The notes: a model not told the origin generated them from the letters alone. A DNA stretch of 9,138 nt from JBOGFI01 sp050743365 (GCA_050743365.1 JBOGFI010000156.1:1-9138); one strand, 5' to 3'. Positions 1 through 5,918 are shown, numbered from the stretch's first letter. Program-made: numbers and translations.

Positions 1-396
1 GCGCGGGTGGTCGCGGCCGGTCGCGTCGACGAGCAAGACCTCGGGGCGGGCAGGCAGCGCCGAGATCGCCTGGGCGAGCGCGGGTCCCTCGCGCAGGGCG
101 AGTCGACCCGGCTCGTAACGGGCGCCCGCGAGTGCCGGCACCGCCACCGCCGCCACCAGCCGGTGGCCGGGCTCCTCGACGAGCGCGGTGCCGGCCCACC
201 CACGATCTCCCGCACGCCCCGGGCCCTGCTGGCCCCGCGCGAACGCGAGGAAGCAGCCACCCACCACGAGCGCGTCGCGGCTCGGGTGCCAGAGCGGCGG
301 CTGGAACGAGGCGAGGCGCTCCTGTTCGGCGCCGAGCTCGTCGGGCCCCGGCCAGCCGAGGCCGGGGTCGCGCGGTCCCCAGAACACCTCGCCCAC
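1..396 (-). CDS. Divergent endonuclease V family protein, N-terminal 132 residues (runs off left edge)
   Basis: Reading the minus strand from GTG at 396 gives 132 uninterrupted codons to the window edge. The C-terminal half matches endonuclease V (Nfi), which cleaves DNA or RNA near deoxyinosine/inosine. Residues 91-105 (GARYEPGRLALREGP) align with the PYIP wedge and following FRE-P segment. Residues 120-132 (VLLVDATGRDHPR) align with the VDG-HG-HPR core. Two metal-ligand positions are kept: Glu103 and Asp124. The first catalytic aspartate, normally in GVDVAY or GADVGF, is absent; residues 46-52 read GGCFLAF, with Phe49 at that place, and a Gly-rich loop follows. About 90 C-terminal residues are missing, judging from the usual ~220-230. 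GTG387 is an alternative start, with GAGAGG about nine bases upstream; no ATG or GTG occurs upstream in frame within about 100 bases. It is divergent from the oxidoreductase gene. The family call is fairly secure; inosine-specific activity is not. Confidence 0.75.
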   Translation of the reverse strand, partial: MGEVFWGPRDPGLGWPGPDELGAEQERLASFQPPLWHPSRDALVVGGCFLAFARGQQGPGRAGDRGWAGTALVEEPGHRLVAAVAVPALAGARYEPGRLALREGPALAQAISALPARPEVLLVDATGRDHPR

Positions 397-438
397 CTCT
401 CGAGTGTGGCCTCTCGAGTGTGGCCTCCCGAGTGTGGC
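397..438. repeat. Three tandem copies of a 14-bp repeat
   Basis: The unit CTCTCGAGTGTGGC occurs head to tail at 397-410, 411-424 and 425-438. The third copy has one change (CTCCCGAG). The array fills the part of the divergent intergenic region that directly adjoins the endonuclease V-like start codon. Its minus-strand face (GAGAG) helps form the purine-rich sequence upstream of that gene's two candidate GTG starts. It could be an operator array or simple slippage; nothing in the sequence decides between them. Confidence 0.9.
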
Positions 439-531
439 GCCCGGGCAGCGCAGAGACGCGCCACAGGCCGTCGCAGTTCGGTGCGGCTCACCCCAAGTGC
501 AATGACGCCGGCGGACGCTCATGATGGAACC

Positions 532-1332
532 ATGACGATCTCCACGCCGATCGGACAGGGGCTGGGCATCAGCGCGGGGCTCGACGCCGGGCTCGCCCGT
601 GAGCTGGGCGCCCGCTGCGCGCGGCTCGGGTACCACTCGCTGTGGTCCAACGACGAGCCCGCGGCCCCAGGCTTGCAGACGCTGGCGCACCTCGCCGCTG
701 CAGCTCCTCAGCTCGACCTTGGAGTAGGTGTCCTTCCCCTTCACCGGCATCGGCCCGGCCAGATCGCGGCAGATATCGATCGCCTGGGGCTCGATCCGGC
801 GAGGCTCTGGGTCGGGATTGGGTCCGGGCAGCTGCGCGCGCAACTAGACGTGGTACGGCGCGCCGTCGCCGAGCTTCGCGAACTTCTGCCGCAGGAAACG
901 CGCATCGTTGTCGCTGCTATGCGGCCTCGGCTCTGTCGCCTCGGGGGCGCGATCGCCGACGGCGTGCTGCTCAACTGGATGCTGCCCGCCCAGGCGGCGC
1001 GAGCGCGCCGGTGGGTGCAGGAGGGAGCCGAGGATGAAAGGGGCACACCCCCCGTCACCGCGACGTATGTTCGCGTCGCGGTGGGTTCGGGGTCGCTGCA
1101 GCGCCTGCGCGACGAGGAAGGCCGCTACCGCGACATCAACGAAGGGCATCGGAAACACTTCGCGTCCATGGACGTCCCCCTCGGGAGCGTCGGCGTCGCA
1201 GCATCGGAGAGACCCGGGGTACTCGATGGGCTAGAGCCCTACCGCTCCGCGGTCGACCTCCCGATCGCACGGGTGCTCGCGAGCACGGATGCAGCCTCGT
1301 TGACCGCAATCGCGGAAGCCGCGGCCCCATAG
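532..1332 (+). CDS. Luciferase-like monooxygenase family (LLM-class, F420/flavin-dependent) oxidoreductase
   Basis: The 266-residue product has the features of the bacterial luciferase-like TIM-barrel family. An N-terminal helix is followed by LGYHSLWSNDEP (residues 32-43), then a strand LDLGVGVLPLHRHRP (61-75), where such proteins usually read 'lgtgv-p...r.P'. Next comes an arginine-led strand LWVGIGSGQL (92-101). The segment GGAIADGVLLNWM (138-150) is the usual 'G-ADGvllnw' cofactor-side motif. These enzymes use reduced F420 or FMN; the substrate cannot be told. At 266 residues it is somewhat short for the family, mainly in the middle. I chose ATG532, which has GGAA five to six bases upstream. 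ATG502 is in frame and would add ten residues (MTPADAHDGT). The open frame extends further upstream, but that part overlaps the divergent gene and shows no family similarity. The gene is monocistronic in appearance and converges on the lipoprotein-like gene at 1442. Confidence 0.8.
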   Translation: MTISTPIGQGLGISAGLDAGLARELGARCARLGYHSLWSNDEPAAPGLQTLAHLAAAAPQLDLGVGVLPLHRHRPGQIAADIDRLGLDPARLWVGIGSGQLRAQLDVVRRAVAELRELLPQETRIVVAAMRPRLCRLGGAIADGVLLNWMLPAQAARARRWVQEGAEDERGTPPVTATYVRVAVGSGSLQRLRDEEGRYRDINEGHRKHFASMDVPLGSVGVAASERPGVLDGLEPYRSAVDLPIARVLASTDAASLTAIAEAAAP

Positions 1333-1427
1333 CCCGGTCATCCGGGTCGGATGTCGGGCATGTGGGAGCCGGCCGTCCCATCTGGCCGCGTGTTGGGCCG
1401 TTGACGCCACGAGCGCGCAATCGTGGC
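1333..1427. terminator. Two hairpins between convergent genes
   Basis: CCCGG (1333-1337) pairs with CCGGG (1342-1346) across a 4-base loop, directly after the TAG stop of the oxidoreductase gene. GCCACGA (1406-1412) pairs with TCGTGGC (1421-1427) across 8 bases, just downstream of the minus-strand gene ending at 1442. Neither has a T-tract, so they are only terminator-like. Their position between converging stops fits a bidirectional termination zone. Confidence 0.4.
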
Positions 1428-1441
1428 CGGCTTGCCAGGCG

Positions 1442-1846
1442 CTACGTGGCAGGGCAGGCGCGCCCGGAGACGTCGATCTCGTCGCCGGACTCCGGGAGCG
1501 TGACGCATGCGCTCTGGTCGCTCACGTTCACCTGCACGTAGCCGTCGTCGTCGACGCCGTCGCCGTTCTGGTCGGCAATGCCGGTGATGTCCGGGCCACC
1601 GGGCACGTCCTCGGCCGCCGCCTGGAGCGGCTCGATGGCGCGTACGCCCCCAGCGTTGTCATCCGTCTCCTGTGCCTTGAGCGAGGCGCGGAAGGCCTCG
1701 GCACTGGCGCGCGCGCCCGCTTCGCCCGCCTTCTCCTCGACCTCTTCGACCGCTTCTTCGGCCTCGTCCTGCGCGTCGTCACACGCGCTGCCCGCGAACA
1801 GCGCGGCGACGGCGAGCGCGATGAAACCGATCGGCGCGTAGCGCAT
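1442..1846 (-). CDS. Acidic lipoprotein-like exported protein with DxNxDG motif, function unknown
   Basis: This 134-residue protein matches no family I can name. It starts MRYAP, followed by a hydrophobic stretch to about residue 20 and then Cys22-Asp-Asp. This looks like a signal peptide and possible lipidation site, but the lipobox (GSAC) is imperfect because it lacks the usual Leu/Val at -3. Residues 23-62 are very acidic and Ala-rich and predicted helical or coiled coil (DEAEEAVEEVEEKAGEAG). Residues 92-101 (DQNGDGVDDD) look like a calcium-binding DxNxDGxxD loop of EF-hand or thrombospondin type 3 form. Cys114 and Cys131 bracket the C-terminal segment and could form a disulfide. ATG1846 has GGAGAGG four to five bases upstream, so the start is well supported. 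The small membrane protein gene lies 50 bases upstream on the same strand, so cotranscription is plausible. The coding call is good; the function is unknown. Confidence 0.75.
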   Translation of the reverse strand: MRYAPIGFIALAVAALFAGSACDDAQDEAEEAVEEVEEKAGEAGARASAEAFRASLKAQETDDNAGGVRAIEPLQAAAEDVPGGPDITGIADQNGDGVDDDGYVQVNVSDQSACVTLPESGDEIDVSGRACPAT

Positions 1847-1896
1847 GTGGCCTCTCCCCAGTCGTCGGGAATCTCGACATGTCGCAGCTCGAGAAG

Positions 1897-2040
1897 TCAG
1901 TTGAAGACACTGACGCCGCCGGGACCGACGAGGAAACCGACGATGATCAACCCGATGCCGAGCAGTACCTCACCCCGGACCAGGTTCACGATTCCCCAGA
2001 TGACGAGAATGACAGCGATCAACCACAGGATGAAAAGCAT
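1897..2040 (-). CDS. GPGG-motif small membrane protein (47 aa)
   Basis: The minus strand encodes a 47-residue protein from ATG2040 to TGA at 1897-1899. It has two hydrophobic helices, residues 2-20 (MLFILWLIAVILVIWGIVNL) and about 26-38, joined by a short polar hairpin (VRGE). It ends GPGGVSVFN. This matches the architecture and C-terminal GPGG-S-F signature of the actinobacterial 'GPGG-motif small membrane protein' family, whose function is not known to me. An in-frame GTG at 2064 would add eight polar residues (VIVGQNDR). The ATG gives a product that begins directly with the helix, as family members do. No strong ribosome binding site is visible for either start. It probably sits in the cytoplasmic membrane, and it precedes the lipoprotein-like gene on the same strand. 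Confidence 0.8.
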   Translation of the reverse strand: MLFILWLIAVILVIWGIVNLVRGEVLLGIGLIIVGFLVGPGGVSVFN

Positions 2041-2081
2041 GCGGTCGTTCTGCCCGACGATCACCGGCACGAAACATCAGT

Positions 2082-2117
2082 GCGCGCGATCGCGGCACAG
2101 CGCGGGCGATCGCGCGC
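2082..2117. repeat. Perfect 12-bp inverted repeat containing GCGATCGC cores
   Basis: GCGCGCGATCGC (2082-2093) is the exact reverse complement of GCGATCGCGCGC (2106-2117), with a 12-base loop. It lies 42 bases upstream of the small membrane protein start and downstream of the MarR/GNAT stop at 2337. It could be a terminator-like stem for the regulator transcript or a leader structure. No T-tract follows on either strand. The rest of 2041-2336 shows no convincing gene. Confidence 0.6.
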
Positions 2118-2336
2118 GAAGAAGCATGACGTCCTGCTTTGTCGATTTTGAGCGAGTGCGTTTTCCCCGGAGGGCCCGCGGGTAGGAGCGCGCATGGGCC
2201 GTCGATCCCACCACGACTGATGAGGAACGGGCAGTCCGTGAATGTCGATCGTCGCGGGGTCGTGACGACCGGGCGTAGGTAGCGCTCGCGTAATGGGCGC
2301 ACTTGCGACGGCCGAGCTCGGGACGAGATCGTCGGA

Positions 2337-3266
2337 TTACAGCAAGCCGCGCCGCCAAGTCTGTCCAACGAGGTCGGCCCCGAAGCTGTGATGCGGCTCT
2401 TCCTCGATGAGCTCGAAGCCGGCGAGCTCATAAATCCGTCGGGCATCCTCGAGCACATCGTTCGTCCAGAGGATCATCTCCCGGTATCCCGCACGGCCCG
2501 CGAAACGGACGCACTCGTCGACCAAGCGGGTACCGATTCCCATCCCCCGGGCTTCGGGCTCCACGAGGAGCAAGCGAAGCCGGGCAGTGGTGTCGTCCTT
2601 CTTCACGCAGAACACACAGCCAACCGGTTGACCGTTGACCTCGGCGATCCAGGCGGCCTCACGCTGGGGGTCTCGGTCCTCGACGTACTCGGTGACGATC
2701 CGAGCGACGAGGGCCTCGAAGCTCGCGTCCCACCCGTATTCCTCTGCGTAGAGAACGCCGTGGCGATGGATCACCCATCCGAAGTCACCCACCCGGGGTG
2801 GCCGCAGGACGTAGTGGTCCGGCCGAGGCGTTTCCTCGAGAACGTCGCGGATCGTGGCCATGGCTCCGAGCAGGCGCCGTTGTTCTTCTTCGCCGAGGTC
2901 CGACAGCAGGGCTTGGACCTCGGTGGCAGAGCGCTCGTCGAGAGTCCGGAATGCTCTTCGACCTTGACCGGTCAGACGAATCACCTGACGACGCCCGTCC
3001 ACCGCCGAGCGTTCCTTCTTGACGAGCCCGCCGGCCTCGAACCGGGTCAGGATCCGGCTCAGGTACCCGCCGTCGACATCGAGCGCTTCTCGGAGATGCG
3101 CGACCTCGGTCGCCTCGCGTTGGGCGAGCTCGAAGATCAGCCGAGCCTCCGTGAGCGAGTACCGCGTACGAAGCAGGCCCTCCCGGAGCACACCCATGAC
3201 GTTGGTGTAGAAGCGATTGAACGCCCTGACCTCGGCGACCCGATCCTCAACCGTGCTCGCGGTCAC
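2337..3266 (-). CDS. MarR-family regulator fused to GNAT N-acetyltransferase
   Basis: The 309-residue protein has two domains. Residues about 10-145 form a MarR winged helix. YSLTEARLIFELAQ (36-49) and the recognition region VDGGYLSRILTRFEAGGLVKKERSAVDGRRQVIRLTGQGRRAF (64-105, quoted in part) hold the helix-turn-helix and the D-GRR wing. Residues about 152-309 form a GNAT acetyltransferase. The acetyl-CoA loop is seen at LLLVEPEARGMGIGTRLV (232-249), with R-GMGIG matching the Q/RxxGxG/A motif, and the C-terminal ARRIYELAGFELIEEE (275-290) is the usual 'A..lYe..GF' segment. Such bifunctional HTH/GNAT proteins are a known architecture; the acetyl acceptor and the target genes are unknown. GTG3266 is the start, with GTAGG four bases upstream. 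A dyad overlaps the likely promoter (3294-3315), suggesting autoregulation. Confidence in the fusion is high: one continuous frame carries both domains. Confidence 0.92.
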   Translation of the reverse strand: MTASTVEDRVAEVRAFNRFYTNVMGVLREGLLRTRYSLTEARLIFELAQREATEVAHLREALDVDGGYLSRILTRFEAGGLVKKERSAVDGRRQVIRLTGQGRRAFRTLDERSATEVQALLSDLGEEEQRRLLGAMATIRDVLEETPRPDHYVLRPPRVGDFGWVIHRHGVLYAEEYGWDASFEALVARIVTEYVEDRDPQREAAWIAEVNGQPVGCVFCVKKDDTTARLRLLLVEPEARGMGIGTRLVDECVRFAGRAGYREMILWTNDVLEDARRIYELAGFELIEEEPHHSFGADLVGQTWRRGLL

Positions 3267-3293
3267 GCCACCTACTTGCCCACTACAAGGACT

Positions 3294-3315
3294 CTATTGA
3301 CCGAGTCAACAATAG
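3294..3315 (-). promoter_or_regulatory. Operator-like dyad in the MarR/GNAT promoter region
   Basis: Two nested symmetries occur here. TTGAC (3297-3301) and GTCAA (3305-3309) flank CGA; CTATTG (3294-3299) and CAATAG (3310-3315) form a second pair. The element is 28 bases upstream of the GTG start. On the minus strand it contains TTGACT (3309-3304), a good -35, though the hexamer 17 bases on (GTAGTG) is a poor -10. TATTGT (3314-3309) could instead be a -10. An AT-rich dyad of about 20 bp is the usual form of a MarR site, so autorepression is inferred. Confidence 0.5.
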
Positions 3316-3373
3316 CCGCGCCGCAATGCCACGCGGCGAGTTCCTCGGGATCCGCGGCGCCGCCCACGGCTAA

Positions 3374-3416
3374 GTCGTCGAACTACGCAGATTGCGTACG
3401 GTGCGCGCTCGACGAC
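3374..3416. repeat. Compound hairpin between the ABM-fold gene and the regulator gene
   Basis: The outer arms GTCGTCGA (3374-3381) and TCGACGAC (3409-3416) are perfectly complementary over 8 bp. Inside them TACGCA (3384-3389) pairs with TGCGTA (3393-3398) across the 3-base spacer GAT. The internal loop is asymmetric (2 against 10 bases). It lies 83 bases past the stop of the ABM-fold gene and 108 bases before the regulator start, both on the minus strand. It may be a terminator lacking a U-tract, an RNA structure, or, for the inner 15 bp, a protein-binding palindrome. Confidence 0.55.
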
Positions 3417-3498
3417 CTCGCGCGCTCATCAACCTCGGTCCGGGACGAACGCAGTTACGGGTCTCGCGGTTTAGTGAGCAGTCACGTACCCGCCCGAG

Positions 3499-4098
3499 CT
3501 ATCGCATGTCTGCAAACACGATTTCGCGGTAGCTGTCCTCGTCGAAGTTCACGCCGCGTGCTCTGCCCTCGTCGCGGCGAGCTTGGGCGCCGGCGGCCGC
3601 GTTTTTCATCGCGTCTTGGTCGGCCCAAGCGGAGCCGACGATTCCGCGTCCGGTCTTGCGGTCGATCATGTTTCGCAGGGCCAGGAAGCCCGGAGTTGCG
3701 GTGATCCGAGGCAGGATCTCGCTCCTGAAAAAGCCCAGGTTTTCGTCAATCTTCGAAGGATCCATGCTGATCCTGGTGACCATGAGCGCCGAGCCGGCCG
3801 TTGGCGGCGACGCGATCTCCTCGACTAGCTGTTCGAAGCTCTCGACCGTGAGCTCGCCGCCGACAATGTCGAGGCCCTGTTGGCGTAACTGGGCGAGTGC
3901 ATCCAAGGACGCGTCGCGGTCCGCCTCCGTTTCCCAAAGCGACAGAAGTCCGAGAACACCTCCGTCGCGATCCGCACTCGCAGACAGGCCCCGGTAGCCC
4001 TTCTGCTCCTTGAGAACCGGCACCGCGTTCTCGCGGACAAACGCCACTCCGTCGTCAATGTTCTTGGCTTCAGTAAAGGTGAGTACACGGGTGTACAT
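3499..4098 (-). CDS. Tandem two-domain ABM-fold (dimeric alpha-beta barrel) protein
   Basis: The product is 199 residues and appears to hold two ferredoxin-like ABM (antibiotic biosynthesis monooxygenase-like) domains. The first is about residues 1-95: MYTRVLTF strand, helix NIDDGVAFVRENAVPVLKEQKGYRGL, then GVLGLLSLWETEADRDAS. The second is about 103-199: LMVTRISMDP, then a helix ending in LPRITATPGFLALRNMIDR, then RGIVGSAWADQDAM. The repeat of 'helix - P-G(F/Y) - strand - W.(T/D)..(A)' in both halves supports duplication. Family members include cofactor-free monooxygenases, heme-degrading HmoA types and stress proteins; no substrate can be assigned. I chose ATG4098 because GGAGG (4111-4107) lies eight bases upstream; GTG4107 overlaps that site and would add three residues. 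The fold call is moderately sure, the enzymatic role unknown. Confidence 0.7.
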   Translation of the reverse strand: MYTRVLTFTEAKNIDDGVAFVRENAVPVLKEQKGYRGLSASADRDGGVLGLLSLWETEADRDASLDALAQLRQQGLDIVGGELTVESFEQLVEEIASPPTAGSALMVTRISMDPSKIDENLGFFRSEILPRITATPGFLALRNMIDRKTGRGIVGSAWADQDAMKNAAAGAQARRDEGRARGVNFDEDSYREIVFADMR

Positions 4099-4402
4099 CT
4101 CGACCACCTCCGTCTTCGATTCGGCCCGAACCTATACCACCATCGTCGACCCACACCCACGCCGTCGCCGTCCCGCCACCGCTCGAACAGCCCGCGGAAC
4201 CATCCGTCGTCGCGAACGACGAACAGTTTTGCTGTCGAGCATCGCGGCGCCGGACACGCTGAGCATCGATGCTTCCTGATCCTCAGCGGCCCATCGCGGT
4301 CGGACCCCGTATCGTCATTGGCACAGCGTCGCCGCGGTCCTGCCGGCGCGATCGATATGCTCGTCGGCGACGCGTGGGCTCGCAGTCCGGGATCGAGGGG
4401 CC
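4099..4402. other. Gene-free divergent intergenic region
   Basis: These 304 bases separate the minus-strand ABM-fold gene from the plus-strand secreted protein gene. The open frames crossing it look like chance products of high GC: Arg-, Pro- and Ser-rich with no family features. The visible landmarks are the TATAGG box near the left end and a perfect 12-bp palindrome AGCATCGATGCT at 4262-4273. No RNA gene is recognised. Confidence 0.5.
4107..4136 (-). promoter_or_regulatory. Candidate -10 box and ribosome binding site of the ABM-fold gene
   Basis: On the minus strand TATAGG (4136-4131) is a reasonable -10 hexamer. It is followed about 20 bases later by GGAGG (4111-4107), the strongest Shine-Dalgarno sequence in the window, eight bases before ATG4098. 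No clear -35 is visible. The Shine-Dalgarno part is firm; the promoter part is a guess. Confidence 0.45.
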
Positions 4403-4834
4403 ATGAGGCCGAGTCAAGTTGTCGCAGCCGTCGTGTTCGCGTTCGCGCTGTGCGCTCCGGCTGGTGCCGGCAACGGAGGACCCTCGATCGGCGCCGATCC
4501 GGTCAGCGGACCGCCGGGGACGCTCGTCACTTTCGTGGGGAGCTGCGGCTCCGACGCGGGGCTCGTCGGCGAGACCTTCTTGCCCGTGTTCTTCCATCAG
4601 GGTGCGAGCACCGTGGCGGTGTTGCCCGGGATCGGCGCGATCGACGGGAACTTCGGTCCGGAGGCCGCGACCGTCGCGGTACCCGCGGAGGCACAGGTTG
4701 GTGCGGCCCGATTCGAGGTCCAGTGCCCGGAGCAGGTTGGCAGCCTGTTCGTCGACTTCACGGTGACGTCCCCGAGCGTGCCGCCAGCGGCGCCGCCGCC
4801 CCCGGTGACGGCCGCGCCGACATTCACCGGCTGA
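4403..4834 (+). CDS. Small secreted protein with Ig-like (IPT/TIG-type) fold, function unknown
   Basis: The 143-residue protein begins with a clear signal peptide: MRPSQ, a hydrophobic core at about 6-19 and a likely cleavage after an Ala-Gly-Ala-Gly stretch near residue 23. The mature part opens GPSIGADPVSGPPGTLVTFVGSCG (26-49, quoted in part), the typical 'P-sG-pGt-vt-.G..C' entry of bacterial Ig-like domains. Cys48 and Cys108 could form the cross-sheet disulfide. The C-terminus is a Pro/Ala-rich tail (VPPAAPPPPVTAAP) without a sortase LPxTG motif or membrane anchor, so release or loose wall association is likely. ATG4403 has GAGGGG just upstream. It converges on the SGNH hydrolase gene with 126 bases between the stops, where I see no strong terminator. 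Secretion is well supported; the fold is inferred from pattern and the role is unknown. Confidence 0.7.
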   Translation: MRPSQVVAAVVFAFALCAPAGAGNGGPSIGADPVSGPPGTLVTFVGSCGSDAGLVGETFLPVFFHQGASTVAVLPGIGAIDGNFGPEAATVAVPAEAQVGAARFEVQCPEQVGSLFVDFTVTSPSVPPAAPPPPVTAAPTFTG

Positions 4835-4960
4835 GCACCTCGGTCTTCCTCCCAGGAGCTTGTGTTGCGGTCACCGTCGGCATTGGTCCGCCGGGCACTC
4901 GAGACGACTGGGTTCTGATCGTCCGCATGGTCGCGAGCAATAGCGAAGGCGGCGCGGGGC

Positions 4961-5887
4961 TCAGCTGCTGATCGCGGTCACCACCTCGGCGGCAACGGCC
5001 TGCATGCCCTGGAGGTTCGGGTGCACCGGCGCCGCCAGCGGGATGAAGACCGCCGGCTCGACCCACCGGATACCGGGCGCCTGGCACGAGTCGTGTCCGA
5101 TGCCGGCGGTGTACGCGTCGACGAGGACAGCGCGGTTCGCGGCCGCCTGGTCGGCCAGCATCTGGTTGAGTTCCTTCTGGATCCCGCGCAGGTACGGCAC
5201 GTCGTCCTGCGAGATCGGCATGAAGGGCGGGCAGCCCTCGATACCCGTGATCGGATCAGGCCCCTCAGGGAAGATCGGCAGGTAGTTCGTGACGAAGATG
5301 CGCGCCTTGGGCGCCCGCGCCCGGATGCCGTCGAGCACCGCATCGACCTTCGGTGCGGTCGCGGCGATCGCCTCTCGCAGCTGATCGGGCTGGCCGGGGG
5401 GCGCGTACGTGTCCTTGCAGTTCTCCTGGCGGAAGAAGGCTTCGCCGCAGGTGAACGCGACGTCGGAGAAGCCCATGTCGTTGCCACCGATGCCGAGGGT
5501 GACGATCCCGGTCGTGACGCTCAGCGCGTCGAACTGGGGCGGGTTTGGTCCCGGGGTGACGCCCTGCGCGCTCTCCATGTGGTCGGTCTTGGCCCCGCTG
5601 CAGCTCACGTCGCGGAAGATCGCCAACCCAGTGAACGGCGCGACCAGGTGCGGGTAGTTGTTGCTCGAGCGCAGGCAGCCAGCGGTGGGCCCCGTGTCCT
5701 GGACGGGGATGAGCGGTCCGGCGACGAACGAGTCGCCCAGCGCCACGTAGGTGTCGAGCGGCTTCTTCGGTGGCTTCTTGGCCGCCTGCTGCCCGTCCGG
5801 TGGCCGCTCACGACCCAGGGCCGGCTGCTGCCATGCCAGTGCCAGCGTGCACAGCGCCAAAGCAATGACGATCCGGCGGCTTCTCAT
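4961..5887 (-). CDS. Secreted SGNH/GDSL-family esterase/lipase
   Basis: From ATG5887 the product is 308 residues. It has an N-terminal signal peptide (MRSRR, hydrophobic core about 6-19, likely processed near ALG25) and then a Lys/Pro-rich linker (37-43). The SGNH blocks are all present: block I YVALGDSFVAGP with Ser53 as nucleophile; block II SCSGA with Gly98; block III LGIGGND with Asn136; block V VHPNLQGM with His289. No Asp stands three residues before His289 (it is Ala286), as in Streptomyces-type enzymes where a main-chain carbonyl can replace it. Six cysteines after the signal peptide (71, 96 and four more) could form three disulfides, as in secreted Streptomyces lipases. The substrate is probably an ester or phospholipid outside the cell. 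GGGGGAGG lies four bases before ATG5887; the frame continues to 5956, but the signal peptide fits only the inner start. The gene is divergent from the permease. Confidence 0.9.
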   Translation of the reverse strand: MRSRRIVIALALCTLALAWQQPALGRERPPDGQQAAKKPPKKPLDTYVALGDSFVAGPLIPVQDTGPTAGCLRSSNNYPHLVAPFTGLAIFRDVSCSGAKTDHMESAQGVTPGPNPPQFDALSVTTGIVTLGIGGNDMGFSDVAFTCGEAFFRQENCKDTYAPPGQPDQLREAIAATAPKVDAVLDGIRARAPKARIFVTNYLPIFPEGPDPITGIEGCPPFMPISQDDVPYLRGIQKELNQMLADQAAANRAVLVDAYTAGIGHDSCQAPGIRWVEPAVFIPLAAPVHPNLQGMQAVAAEVVTAISS

Positions 5888-5918
5888 CGCGCCTCCCCCA
5901 ACCCGGGCCCTCGAGCCC

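Noticed and set aside
397..438. Possible CRISPR array
   Set aside because: Units are 14 bp, directly adjacent with no spacers, and no cas gene is near; it is a plain tandem repeat.
7..531. N-terminal extension of the oxidoreductase frame (open from position 7)
   Set aside because: The extra 175 residues are Arg/Ala-rich with no family similarity and are antisense to the endonuclease V-like gene; ATG532 starts at the family's normal N-terminus.
1875..1884. 10-bp palindrome CGACATGTCG between the small membrane protein and lipoprotein-like genes
   Set aside because: It is short and common at this base composition and is not aligned with any promoter-like element.
2388..3704. 438-codon plus-strand open frame
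   Set aside because: It is the complement shadow of the MarR/GNAT and ABM-fold genes and has no recognisable motif.
4793..4834. Possible sortase signal at the C-terminus of the secreted Ig-like protein
   Set aside because: The tail ends in a Pro/Ala-rich stretch and TFTG without LPxTG, a hydrophobic helix or a positive tail.
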